Assembly: GCA_016712045.1 (NCBI GenBank)
Contig: JADJRV010000001.1
Location: 1-64,000, forward strand
Origin: Chloracidobacterium sp.
GTDB lineage: Bacteria; Acidobacteriota; Blastocatellia; Pyrinomonadales; Pyrinomonadaceae
Direction of reading: 5' to 3'
DNA length: 64,000 nt
Numbering within the stretch: position 1 is the stretch's first letter; each line of letters begins with the position of its first letter. This document shows positions 1-9,136 of this stretch, one piece after another. Below the pieces are notes generated by a model, which made no database searches, had not been told where the DNA came from, and saw only the letters and a list, made by a program, of their open reading frames with translations. The position numbers and the translations under genes were made by a program.

Positions 1-32
1 CCACATCTTGCGATGTGGGCTACAAATATATC

Positions 33-52
33 ACCGTCTCCGACGGTTTTTC
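33..52 (+). terminator. Possible Rho-independent terminator of a gene left of the window
   Basis: A short hairpin (ACCGTC, loop TCC, GACGGT) is followed on the plus strand by five T residues. It would end a plus-strand transcript entering from the left. The palindrome CCACATC/GATGTGG lies just before it at 1-18 and may be part of the same 3' structure or of an interspersed repeat. Confidence 0.45.
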
Positions 53-75
53 TACACGGATCTAGCAGTTCGCAC

Positions 76-1317
76 CTAACTCGCCGCTACGCGGTTCGGG
101 GCGTCGGAATTAAATACCGGGATCGCGTGTTTACCGGTCATCAGAGCGATGGCGTCGAATGCACGTTTTAATGTCGGTTCGTCGGCGAGATATACGATGC
201 GGAAATAGCCTTCGTCGGGCCGCGTGCCAAAGCCGGAGCCGTGTACGGCCAGCACGCCGCTTTGCTGCAGCAGGTCGATGACAAACTGTTCGTCGGTACG
301 CCCGCCCAGATCCGCGACCTTTACCATCAGGTAAAACGCCGACTGCGGCACCGTGCTCGAAATGCCGTCTGTTTCCAAGACCATCCTGACCGCCAGATCT
401 CGCCGCGACCTCATCTGCTCAATAAACGCTTCGATATCGCTGTTTTCACCCGTCAGAGCCGGACGAACGGCGTATTGCGCGGGCGTCGGCGAGCAAAGCC
501 TGCCGCTTGCGAGACGGTGGATGGCTTCGATGAGGCGGGTGATCTTTGCCGTGTTCGCAAACCGCATCCAGCCGATCCGCCAGCCCGACAGCATATGCGT
601 TTTAGACAAACTCTCGAGCGTAATGACCGGAACGTCCTTCCCCTTTGCCAAAACCGAAGCCGGGGTTGGCGCGGTCTCAAAACAAAGATCGCGATAGACC
701 TCATCAGAGATCACGACAAGGTTATTTTCCTCAGCGATCTGCAAAAACTCTGTCGTCGTCGCATCCGCAGTGATCGCACCGGTCGGATTGTTAGGGTTTA
801 TCAGCACGACCGCCCGTGTTCGAGAGGTAACGAGTGACCTAACTTCGTCGATATCCGGCTGCCAGTTATTCGCGTCATTGAGACGGTAATATCGCGGCAC
901 CGCACCGAGTTTATTGAGTATCGCGTCATAAAGCGGATAACCCGGAGCGGGCATCAAAACCTCGTCGCCTTCGTTAAGCAACGCAGTCAGCACGAGATCT
1001 GCCGCCTCGGACGCACCTGACGTTAAAACAACATCATCCGGCGTTATGCTATCGCCGGTCGCATTCGCATAGACGGAAACGGCTTCGCGGGCTTCGAACA
1101 ATCCCGCCGACGATGCATATCCGGTAAAACCATCCCGCAAAGCCCGCACCACCGGTTCGATGACATATTCCGGCGGCTTAAAGCCAAATGCCTGCGGGTC
1201 GCCGATATTGAGCGACACGATGTCGCGTCCCTGCTTTCGCAGGACATCTGCGGCGGCAACGACATTTCTAATTGCGTAACGAAAGTTTGAAGTCCGGGCG
1301 GACGCTGAGATGTACAT
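76..1317 (-). CDS. PLP-dependent class I/II aminotransferase (alanine/aspartate type)
   Basis: This 413-residue cytosolic fold-type I aminotransferase would transfer amino groups between an amino acid and a 2-oxo acid using pyridoxal phosphate. Visible motifs are NPNNPTG (about 174-180), SDEVY (about 204-208) and SLSKTH, where Lys239 is the expected Schiff-base lysine, followed by the GWRIGW segment. The N-terminal part (IGDP, then GYASSAG) resembles the archaeal-type alanine/aspartate aminotransferase branch (AlaA/AspC-like). Length is normal and the frame is intact. The start is an ATG with no close alternative. The next gene diverges from it. The exact substrate cannot be fixed from sequence; alanine or aspartate is most likely. 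Confidence 0.9.
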   Translation of the reverse strand: MYISASARTSNFRYAIRNVVAAADVLRKQGRDIVSLNIGDPQAFGFKPPEYVIEPVVRALRDGFTGYASSAGLFEAREAVSVYANATGDSITPDDVVLTSGASEAADLVLTALLNEGDEVLMPAPGYPLYDAILNKLGAVPRYYRLNDANNWQPDIDEVRSLVTSRTRAVVLINPNNPTGAITADATTTEFLQIAEENNLVVISDEVYRDLCFETAPTPASVLAKGKDVPVITLESLSKTHMLSGWRIGWMRFANTAKITRLIEAIHRLASGRLCSPTPAQYAVRPALTGENSDIEAFIEQMRSRRDLAVRMVLETDGISSTVPQSAFYLMVKVADLGGRTDEQFVIDLLQQSGVLAVHGSGFGTRPDEGYFRIVYLADEPTLKRAFDAIALMTGKHAIPVFNSDAPNRVAAS

Positions 1318-1475
1318 AAAAAAACCTGAAGCTCTCTATATCGTAACAATTTTGGGATATTGTGTGCATCGCTGACAGCGTGATTTTCATCTCTGCTGCG
1401 TGCATTATTTGCGGCTTTCTATCGTTCCTGATTTGGAGTATATTTATTGCAATCCGTCGTCGTTTTGATAACTCT

Positions 1476-4342
1476 ATGAAGCCCTTTATCCGTCCGGTCG
1501 TATCGCTAGTTTTACTGTTCGTTTTCCTGTCAAATACCATGCCCTGCGGGCCGGGCTACATCACGCCGTTGTTCGACACGTCGTCGGCACCGGAAAACCC
1601 TTATACGGATTACGCGTCCGGACGGCTTGGGATAGTAAAACCTTCGTTTCACCGCTCAGTGCTGATCGCCGCCTATAAACACATCGCCGGCAACGGCCTA
1701 AACGCCGCCGAGCAGCAAGCGATGATCGAGGTCTGGAAAGCCGAGATCGACAACAAAGATTTCGCCGACGACACCATCGACGCAGCCGTCAAAGCCTGGG
1801 TCGAACGCCGGAAAGAGGTTGTTGGTAAAGAAGAAAAGACACCGGATATCTACGTCGAGCGTTCGTACGGCGGATACGATTTTTTTCCAAACTGCACGAA
1901 GAATGCGTTTGAAACCGCAGCTGAAACGCTCTCAGACCGCACAACCGCCCACGGCCCCAGCGACACTAACGTTCAAAATTGGGTCAAGGCACAGGATCAG
2001 GTCTTTCAAAACTGCGCCAGCGGCAAACAGCAGCCCGACGACACCGCTCCCGGTGCCCCGGATTGGCTGCAAAAAGACCGTGCCTATCAAAAGGCTGCCG
2101 CCGAGTTTTATTCACTCGACTACGAATCCGCCAAAAAGCATTTTGCCGAGATCGCTCAGGACACAGAATCGCCGTGGGCCGAAACCGCCGATTACCTCGT
2201 CGCCCGCACGCTGATCCGACAAGCGAGCCTTTCGAAATCAAAGGAAAAGGCCGCGGAATATTACGCCGCAGCCGAGCTACGCCTCGAGGGTTTTGTCTCA
2301 CGCACCGGTAAATTCACGCCTTCGTCTGAACGTATGTTGGGCCTCGTTAAGTTTCGCACCCGTCCAAAAGAGCGTGTCAGCGAGCTTGCCAAACAGATAA
2401 GCTTTTACGCCGGTAACGAAAATTTTCGTCAAAACATTATCGATTACACGTGGCTGCTCGATAAATTTGAAAACGAATTATTGCTCGCCGAAGAAAAGCG
2501 AAAGCTTGAGGAAAAGGTCAGCAAATTGCCGCCGTGCACCTCAGACACTGACAGCAAATTGCCGTTCTGCCAATACCGCGGCAAATGCCGGACAAACACT
2601 CGACCCAGCAAACACCGATAAAAAGAACGACGAAGATCTTGAGATAAACGTATTTTCAGCTACCGGTGATAAATCTTGGACTATTACGGTCAAAGCCGAC
2701 GCAACCGATGCCGACGCTGTCGCCGAGGCCGAACGCGTGATCGGCAGCAAGATCACCGACGAGATGCGTAAACAGGTTCGCGAAATGCGGCAGAGTGCTT
2801 ATGCCAATCGGTTCAAAGACAATCAAGGCCCCGCATACGAGGGCGGGTATTGGGGCGAGATCAAATTTACGCCGACGCTGCTGCCTGACTTCTTAAAACA
2901 GGACGAGCTGACCGATTGGCTGTACACCTATCAGATGCAGGGTGCCGCGGCGTATCTCTATTCCCTATCGAAATATAAGGCGACAAGCTCCGAATTGTGG
3001 CTGATGACGGCGCTGTCACAGGCCGAGAAAAGCTCGACCGAACTTCCCCGCTTGATCCAAGCCGCAAATGAAACGGGGCATTCGTCGCCCGGCTATCCTA
3101 CCATCGCGTATCACACCGCCCGCATTCCTGCTTGAACAAAACAAACAGGCTGACGCCCGCAAGATCATCAACGAAATGCTCGAAACCGGCGATCAGATAC
3201 CGATCTCGGCCCGCAACTCATTTCTCGGCCTCAAGCTCAAAACCGTCGAATCGATGGACGAGTATCTGACCTACAGCCTGCGAAAGCCTTTCGGCTTTGA
3301 TTTTGACGGCGATGTCGGTTCGGTCGATGACATCATCGCCGAACAGAAAAAATGGTTTGACCCGGAATACAACAAAGAGGGCCGCGAGGCGTTTGAAAAA
3401 GAGGTCGAGGACCGTTATAAATCCGAGAGGCTCTGGCAAAGCCGTATGATGTTTGACGCAGACATTATCGAGTCATTTAACCAACTCTTCCCAACCGCGA
3501 TGCTGATCGAGGTCGAAAAATCACCGGCATTACCCGAATATCTACGCGAGCGATTCGTAATGGCGATCTGGGTGCGGGCGTACTTGCTCAAAGACGCCTC
3601 AACGCTAGAAAAAATGACGCCGGAGTTGATAAAGTACAACCCCGATTTTGAACCGCAGCTAGCAAAGGCCGCAGCCGCCAAAACCGAAGCCGCGCGTGAG
3701 GCCGCTCTGCTCTATTTTGTGTTAAAAAATCCAATTCTGACGCCGTATCTCGAAGATGGCCTGGGCAAGAGCGATAACGAGCAAGGGCAATGGGATGCAA
3801 ACGACTGGTGGTGTGCGCCGTACGACACGACCTATGACGAAGCCACGAGCGCCGAGGTGCCAAAGCCTCTGCCAAAGCGTCCGCCGTTCCTGACAGCAGC
3901 TCAAACTCAGACGGCACAGTTGGAACGAAAAAAACTGCGTGACATGGGCGACGCTCCAAAATATCTCGCAGCTCGCGTTATGGAATGGGCAAAGAAATCC
4001 CCGGCCGACAAACGCGTGCCCGAGGCTCTGTTTATAGTGATCGGGGCAAATGGCTGGACAAAATACGGCTGCGGCAATGACGAAGATATCCGCGACGAGT
4101 ATGCCAAATATCTAAAAACACGCTATCCGAGCAGCCCTTGGACAGCCAAACTGATCGAAGAGGAAAAGGCAAACAAAAAAAAAACAAAGAAGAAGAAAAA
4201 AACAAAAAAAAAAAATTGGGTAATGTTGGTGGGAAGTCGAGGGAGGGGAAAAATTTTGATTTTTTTTTTGGCATTCATTCGACTGGTTCTAGACTTTTCT
4301 TTTTCTGTTCTTCGGCTTTGTATTTTTCGAGCTCAGCCTTAA
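1476..4342 (+). CDS. Large exported protein of unknown function, split by two frameshifts
   Basis: I do not recognise this protein. The ATG at 1476 begins a basic, then hydrophobic signal segment (MKPFIRPVVSLVLLF) followed by NTMPCGPGY. A long helical, Lys/Glu/Ala-rich region follows, rich in TPR-like alternation and compatible with a periplasmic or surface scaffold. The coding sense runs through three frames: 1476 to about 2560, about 2560 to about 3120, then about 3120 onward. Both breaks are +1 shifts, and the text on each side reads as one continuous protein of about 900 residues. The 3' end runs into an A-rich homopolymer patch (4174-4270), so the last 40-50 residues are unreliable. An upstream in-frame extension to 1362 exists but lacks a better start. 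Confidence 0.6.
4174..4270. other. A/T homopolymer and purine-rich low-complexity patch
   Basis: Runs of A (10, 7 and 12 long), a G-rich purine stretch and then ten T residues lie between the C-terminal codons of the large exported protein and the 3' end of the convergent lipoprotein gene. The composition is unlike the surrounding roughly 50-55% GC coding DNA. It may be a degenerate convergent terminator or a consensus error. The C-terminus of the plus-strand protein cannot be trusted through it. Confidence 0.5.
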
Positions 4343-4694
4343 ATTGGCGGCAGGTCTTAGCAAGATCTGCCGTTCCGTTTTTGTTCTTATTTTTTTCGAC
4401 ACTTTCCTTTATCGATTCTTTGATCTTGTTTAAAAACGTGGCCTTGATCGCCTTGGTGACAAAGTTGTCGTCGGGATTATTGGCCTCGGCGGCGAGCATA
4501 TTCATGACCTCGTCACACTCCGGCACGCCGGTCGTTTCTTCGCCAACAACGGAATCGACGCCTTTGTCCGTCAGCGTCTTGTTTGAAGCTGTATTGTTCT
4601 TTGTCTTATCCGAAAACGGACTGATCGACCCGCAACCCAAAACCACGAGTGTTAACAATATCAATGCAGATGACGCGATAAAGATGTTTTTCAT
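4275..4694 (-). CDS. Small lipoprotein of unknown function
   Basis: The ATG at 4694 gives a 139-residue protein starting MKNIFIASSALILLTLVVLGCGS, a clear lipoprotein signal with lipobox Cys21. The mature part is Lys/Glu-rich and probably helical, with the conserved-looking segment VPECDEVMNMLAAEANN. It ends in a charged coiled-coil-like tail (KAELEKYKAEEQKKK). The frame extends 57 bases further upstream, but the signal peptide makes the ATG at 4694 the better start. It is convergent with the large exported protein. No known domain is recognised. Confidence 0.7.
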   Translation of the reverse strand: MKNIFIASSALILLTLVVLGCGSISPFSDKTKNNTASNKTLTDKGVDSVVGEETTGVPECDEVMNMLAAEANNPDDNFVTKAIKATFLNKIKESIKESVEKNKNKNGTADLAKTCRQFKAELEKYKAEEQKKKSLEPVE

Positions 4695-4728
4695 ATCTGA
4701 CAGGATACGCGATTTTAGGCAAAGCTGT

Positions 4729-7169
4729 TCAATCTTTTTGTAGCTTTGCAAATTTTTCGATCAGCTTCTTTTGTCCGAACCCCGGAAAACTAACCGTCAG
4801 CTTTGCGTTATCGCCCGAACCCTCGCGACGAAGCACAAGTCCGCGTCCGTATTTTTCGTGCCGGACATGAGTGCCGGGAACGAGACCATTGATGGCGGGT
4901 GTTTGTCGAACGGGTGATGCCGAGGGCTTACTACCCGATGCTTTCAACCGTTCGAGCGTGGAACAAAGGGCGTCGGCTCTCCGATTCCCTCCAGTCCTTT
5001 TCTCCCTCTGCGACGCAGGCGGCTCTGCCCGTTTGGGAAATGTCCTTTTTCTTAAAAAACTCCGCGATCGCCTCGCTGCTGTTATAGGTCTTGCCGGTAT
5101 AAGGTGTGCGGGGCTTTATCGGCTCGCTCTCCCCTCGCAAAGCGCTGACCGCAGCCTTGCTAGCCATCGCTGGCGTGCTGCGGGCGTACGAGAGCCACGA
5201 CGCTCCGTTCGATAGGTCTTCAATAAGTTCGAGCGGCATTTCGTTGAGAAACTGTGACGGCTCGGACGCGATCTCTTCGCCATATACGCGGCGACGCATT
5301 GAATGTGTGACGTATAGAATTTTTTCCGCCCGCGTGATCGCAACGTAAGCCAGCCGCCGCTCTTCTTCCAGTTCTTTAGAGTCGCTGAAGGAGCGCGAAT
5401 GCGGGAAAATACCGTCTTCGAGCCCGACAAGAAACACGATCGGAAACTCCAGCCCCTTTGCCATATGAACGGTCATCAGCGTAACCGGTGCTGTGCCGTC
5501 AAATTTGTCCGTGTCGGAGATAAGGCAGCGTGATCGATAAAATCGCGGAGCCCGTTTTCCTCTTGCCGGTCGTAATCGACGGCCGCGTTGACTAGTTCCT
5601 CGAGGTTTTCGAGACGGGCTTTCGACTCATCGCTATTTTCGATTCTGAGGACATTTGCATAGCCCGTATCCTCAATCGCGGCAATAATTACCTCAGAAAC
5701 CGGATTGTCGGAGTCCGTTCGAGGCCTTGACCTTTGCAATAAGATTTTCGATCACCTTGCGAAACGCCCGCAGAGCTTCTTTCGCCCGCGGCGTCAGGCT
5801 CACCGGTTGCCTCGGATGCCGGATCGGTGATCTAGGCGATCGTCATCCAAATCGACGAACCATTCGCTTTTGCGATCCGCTTTGCAGTTCGTCAAGACTG
5901 GTTTTCCCGAGCCCTCGAGTAGGCGTATTTACTACCCGCAGCAACGCGATATCGTCAAATGGATTCATCGCTAGCTTGAGATACGCGATCACATCTTTGA
6001 CCTCGGCACGCTCGTAAAACGAAAATCCGCCGACGATGTTATATTCGATCCGCATCCGGCGCAGGGCTTCTTCAAACAGACGCGACTGGGCGTTGGTGCG
6101 ATATAAGACGGCAATGCGGTCGCTGAGACTGCGGCGTTGATGCTCCTCGATCTTTGACGCGACAAACCGCGCCTCGCCGTCGGCGTCAAAAGCCTGATAG
6201 TAAAAGATGCGTTCGCCGCCGGATTTGCGGTCCACAGTTTCTTTTTCTTTTGATGGATGTTGTTCTCGATGATCGCGTGGGCAACATCGAGTATCGTCTG
6301 CGTCGAACGGTAATTTTGTTCGAGCAAGATGACCTTGGCATCCTTAAAATGCTCTTCAAATCCAAGGATATTACGGATGTCGGCCTGTCTAAAGCCATAA
6401 ATACTCTGGGCATCGTCGCCGACCACGCAGATATTTTGCTGCTTTTCAGTCAAAAAGCTGATGAACGCAAATTGCAGAGCGTTCGTATCCTGATACTCGT
6501 CAACGAGGATGTATTTATAGCGTTCGTTATATTTGTCGCGAGTCTCCGGCGAACGACGCAAAAGCTGCACGGTCTTGATCAGCAGATCGTCAAAATCGAG
6601 AGCGTTCGCGGTGTGCAGACGCTCGTCGTACATCTTAAAGACCTTGGCGATCGCAGCCTTTTTGGGTCGCCCTGTTCGACCTTGGGCGGCAAACATTTCG
6701 ACATCCTCACCGCGATTCTTGGCCGAGCTGATCGCGTTTCGCACATATCGCGGGGCGAGCTGTTTTTCGTCCAGCCCGAGATCCTTGATACACGCCTTTA
6801 CGACCTTTTGCGAGTCGTCGGTGTCGTAGATCGTAAACGATTTTTTATATCCCTCGTCGAGCTTGTCAATGTCCTGCCGCAGAATGCGGACGCATAAGCT
6901 GTGAAAGGTCGAGATAAGCGGCGCAGATTGCATCCGCTGGCCTTTCATCAGCTCTTCGACACGCGAACGCATCTCTCCCGCCGCCTTATTAGTAAAGGTC
7001 ACGGCGAGGATGTTGTGCGGTGCAACTTGTTTCTCCGCAATGAGATACGCGATGCGCACGGTGATAACGCGGGTCTTGCCCGAACCGGCACCGGCGAGAA
7101 TAAGCAGCGGCCCGTCGGTCGTCTTAACGGCCTCGATCTGTTGGGGGTTAGTGAATCTAAAAGGTCCAT
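4729..7169 (-). pseudogene. pcrA: UvrD/PcrA-type superfamily 1 DNA helicase, multiply frameshifted
   Basis: The 3'-5' helicase motifs appear in order on the minus strand but in changing frames. They are NPQQ with Walker A GAGSGKTR, VDEYQDTN (motif II), GDDAQSIYGFRQAD (III), QNYRST (IV), TVHMAKGLEFPIVFL (V) and AYVAITRAE (VI). A C-terminal Tudor-like domain follows (VRHEKYGRGLV). Breaks lie near 7155, 6235, 5845, 5735, 5476 and 4950-5035. The last coincides with an inserted palindrome. Repaired, the gene would encode about 810 residues, normal for PcrA/UvrD. The inferred start is the ATG at 7169, overlapping the upstream TAA as TAATG. Indel errors are as likely as real decay, since the protein text is well conserved between the breaks. 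Confidence 0.85.
4955..5040 (-). repeat. REP-like palindrome inside the helicase gene
   Basis: The minus strand carries CCGCCTGCGTCGCAGAGGG at about 5013-5031, a member of the CCGCCTGCGTNAGCNGGNGG palindrome family also seen at 13190-13213, 22248-22272 and about 25775-25800. It interrupts the helicase between the motif VI region and the C-terminal Tudor-like domain, adding a stretch (GRAACVAEGEKDW...) unlike PcrA. The frame is lost at its edge. Confidence 0.55.
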
Positions 7170-7672
7170 TAAGTAACTGTATCTCTTTGAACTGCTCATG
7201 TTTGGCGTCCCGCATCAGCTCGAACAGAGCCATTTCGACCGATGATTCGATCGCTCCGCTGCGTGTCATCTTCGCGAGTCCCGCGAGCCGGTTGTATTCA
7301 AAACGCGAACTCACGCAATCGCACAAAATATGCACATCAAAACCTCGATCAAGCAGGTCATGGGCGGTTTGGCTAACGCAAATATGCGTCTCAAGCCCGC
7401 AAATGACACCTGCTTGATGCCGAGATCGTTTAATTTTCGACAAAGGCGCGCCCCGCACGAGCTAAAGGCTGTCTTTTCAAACACCTCGAAATCATTGGGC
7501 AAAACAGCCCTGATCTCGGCAGCGGTGCCCAGGCCCTTCGGATACTGCTCGGTCACCAGACCGGAAGTCAGGATCTGAAATCCCCCACCACCGTCGCCGC
7601 TCGGACGCGATAGCCAAATTCAGGATAACATTGCGAAACCCTTCCTGAATATCGATCAGGAGAGCGGGTCAA
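7169..7672 (-). pseudogene. Isochorismatase-family cysteine hydrolase, frameshifted
   Basis: Minus-strand translation in changing frames gives LLIDIQEGFRNVI, then LVTEQYPKGLG, FEKTAFSSCGA and VICGLETHICVSQTA. It ends with EMALFELMRDAKHEQFKEIQ. This is the isochorismatase-like hydrolase fold: the catalytic Asp is in LLIDIQE, Lys in VFEKTAFS, and Cys in the CGLETHICV nucleophile region. At least three indels break it (near 7650, 7590 and 7400). The stop TAA overlaps the start of the helicase gene (TAATG), suggesting translational coupling. In the sequence as given, indels fuse its C-terminal half in frame to the helicase. The start codon is unclear; a 7-bp-period array lies just upstream. The substrate is unknown. 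Confidence 0.7.
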
Positions 7673-7678
7673 GCGCGT

Positions 7679-7706
7679 CAGATTTGAAATGTCAAATTTG
7701 AGATGA
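7679..7706. repeat. Short 7-bp-period array (ATTTGAA/ATGTCAA)
   Basis: GATTTGAAATGTCAAATTTGAG reads as degenerate heptamers ATTTGAA-ATGTCAA-ATTTGAG and is self-complementary enough to fold. It lies upstream of the isochorismatase-like gene, between it and the small membrane protein gene. The same unit type recurs at 21146-21181. Confidence 0.45.
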
Positions 7707-7771
7707 CGTCGGTCAACACAGTCCCTGTCGGTCGCGTCTGCCCGGTCGTCAGCCCCTGCTGGTTCTGCTTC

Positions 7772-7918
7772 TTAACTTTTGCCTTTTTCCTCTGCCTTAT
7801 CCGCCATTTCCTTCTTGTACGTTTTGAAGAAAAACACGACCGCGACCGCACATATAATGAGGATCAGGATCATCATCGCGGCGATGAAATAAACTTCGGC
7901 TCGTCCGGCTCCGGGCAT
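7772..7918 (-). CDS. Small single-pass membrane protein (48 residues)
   Basis: An ATG at 7918 opens a 48-residue frame: MPGAGRAEVYF, then a hydrophobic helix (IAAMMILILIICAVAVVFFF), then a basic/charged cytoplasmic tail (KTYKKEMADKAEEKGKS). The arrangement of a short outside segment, one transmembrane helix and a Lys/Glu-rich tail is typical of small bacterial membrane proteins. It lies directly after the thioesterase gene on the same strand. No family is recognised. The call rests on a coherent transmembrane profile rather than on homology. Confidence 0.5.
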   Translation of the reverse strand: MPGAGRAEVYFIAAMMILILIICAVAVVFFFKTYKKEMADKAEEKGKS

Positions 7919-7922
7919 GGCT

Positions 7923-8016
7923 CTAGTTTAGAGTCCCAAGTTCCGAGTTCAAGTTCACAATACCCCTCGATCCGCCTATCTTCGACAAAATTGGGACTGT
8001 GGAACTTGCACTAACT
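7923..8016. repeat. Inverted 7-bp-period array (GGAACTT unit) at the 3' end of the thioesterase gene
   Basis: On the minus strand, GTGCAAG-TTCCACA-GTCCCAA and, 40 bases on, GTGAACT-TGAACTC-GGAACTT-GGGACTC form two opposed arms of a degenerate heptamer array. The arms can pair as an imperfect hairpin. The array overlaps the last codons and stop of the thioesterase. Confidence 0.6.
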
Positions 8017-8456
8017 CGGTGCTTGATCAGCGGGAAATGCCTTTTCGGGCTTTTGTCGAGCAGGCGGTCGCGGTAGATACTCGGGCAGTGTTCTGACGTT
8101 TTATTCCTGTCGGTGACGACGTGGAGCGTTTCGCCTTCGGCGATCAACGTGTCATCACTCGCACGGTGAACCTCGTAAAAAAATCTGAGGCTGCGGCTGC
8201 GAACCTCGGTTACGCGTGTGCGGATGGTTAATAGGTCTTCGTAAAATGCGGGCGATTTATAGCGGCAATACGACTCGGCAACGACCATTAGGGCATCGTC
8301 TTCGTCTTCCATTGCTTTGTAAGAAAAACCTTTGGCCCGGCAAAGCTCGCTACGGCCCGTCTCAAACCAAATGAGATAGTTGGCGTGGTGCACGATCCCC
8401 ATCTGATCGGTCTCAGCATAGCGGACGCGGATCTCAGTTTCGTGCCATTCGTCCAT
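7923..8456 (-). CDS. Acyl-CoA thioesterase, 4-hydroxybenzoyl-CoA thioesterase (YbgC-like) family
   Basis: The protein begins MDEWHETEIRVRYAETDQMGIVHHANYLIWFETGR, the hot-dog-fold thioesterase signature in which Asp of YAETDQMG and the following HHANY segment form the active site. The family hydrolyses acyl-CoA thioesters in the cytosol. The ATG at 8456 lies 9 bp downstream of the tRNA-Gln gene; the frame is open further upstream but would run through the tRNA. At 177 residues it is about 40 longer than usual. The extra C-terminus (ending NLNSELGTLN) is encoded by a 7-bp-period repeat, so the ancestral stop was probably lost to repeat invasion or shift. Confidence 0.82.
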   Translation of the reverse strand: MDEWHETEIRVRYAETDQMGIVHHANYLIWFETGRSELCRAKGFSYKAMEDEDDALMVVAESYCRYKSPAFYEDLLTIRTRVTEVRSRSLRFFYEVHRASDDTLIAEGETLHVVTDRNKTSEHCPSIYRDRLLDKSPKRHFPLIKHRVSASSTVPILSKIGGSRGIVNLNSELGTLN

Positions 8457-8464
8457 AGAAATGT

Positions 8465-8538
8465 TGGCTGGGAGACAGGGATTCGAACCCCGATAGGCAG
8501 ATCCAGAGACTGCAGTCCTACCATTAGACGATCTCCCA
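8465..8538 (-). tRNA. tRNA-Gln (anticodon CTG)
   Basis: The minus strand folds as a complete 74-nt tRNA. The acceptor pairs TGGGAGA with TCTCCCA, the D arm is of the CGTCTAATGGTAGGAC type usual for bacterial tRNA-Gln, the anticodon loop is CTCTGGA (anticodon CTG), and the T loop is TTCGAAT. The discriminator G is followed by an encoded CCA. It lies between smpB (opposite strand) and the thioesterase gene and is probably co-transcribed with the latter. Confidence 0.93.
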
Positions 8539-8571
8539 GCGTAATAATAATTTACGTTTCCGACTCGCCCC

Positions 8572-9081
8572 GTGTCAACTCGCATTGCGAATACTCCTAG
8601 CGACGGGCAAAATAGAAGTTTATGTCCGCTCGACAAAGAAATACTCAACAACCGCCAGGCCTATTTCGAATATTTCATTATCGAAAAATTCGAGGCCGGT
8701 AGTGCCCTGCTCGGGACTGAGGTCAAGAGCATCATGCTCGGCCGCATCCAGCTAAAAGAGTCTTTTGTCCAGATCAAGGATGGCGAGGTCTGGCTGCTCG
8801 GCTCGCACATATCGCATTATTCGCACGGCAACATCAATAACCACGACGTAATACGGCCGCGAAAACTATTGCTCCACCGCCGCGAGATCGAAAAACTGCA
8901 AAAAGAAACCACGCAAAAAGGCATGACGCTGGTCGTCACGAGCATTTATTGGAAGAACGGACGGATAAAATTTGAGATCGGCGTCGCCAAGGGCAAGAAA
9001 TTATACGACAAACGCGAGACGGAAATGCGCAAGGCGGTCGAAAAAGACACCAAAGCCGAATTGAAACATCACCTCAGATAA
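8572..9081 (+). CDS. smpB: SsrA-binding protein SmpB
   Basis: SmpB binds tmRNA and delivers it to stalled ribosomes for trans-translation. The core matches the family: AYFEYFIIEKFEAGSALLGTEVKS, GSHISHYSHGNINNHD, RKLLLHRREI, then a basic C-terminal tail (KKLYDKRETEMRKAVEKDTK) that becomes helical in the ribosome. Length is 169 residues, slightly long because of an N-terminal segment. The start used is GTG at 8572, 34 bp from the divergent tRNA-Gln gene. No ATG in this frame precedes the conserved core. Confidence 0.92.
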   Translation: MSTRIANTPSDGQNRSLCPLDKEILNNRQAYFEYFIIEKFEAGSALLGTEVKSIMLGRIQLKESFVQIKDGEVWLLGSHISHYSHGNINNHDVIRPRKLLLHRREIEKLQKETTQKGMTLVVTSIYWKNGRIKFEIGVAKGKKLYDKRETEMRKAVEKDTKAELKHHLR

Positions 9082-9136
9082 GTTATACATATTAAAGAGT
9101 TTTTTTCCATTTTAGACAGTAAATATTGAGGTATCG

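Noticed and set aside
5989..7458. Natural hydrolase-helicase fusion protein
   Set aside because: A TAATG stop/start overlap in the adjacent frames and several indels show two separate genes joined by error or mutation.
7923..8651. Longer thioesterase starting upstream of the tRNA
   Set aside because: The extra 65 residues would be read through the tRNA-Gln gene; the ATG at 8456 starts the conserved domain.
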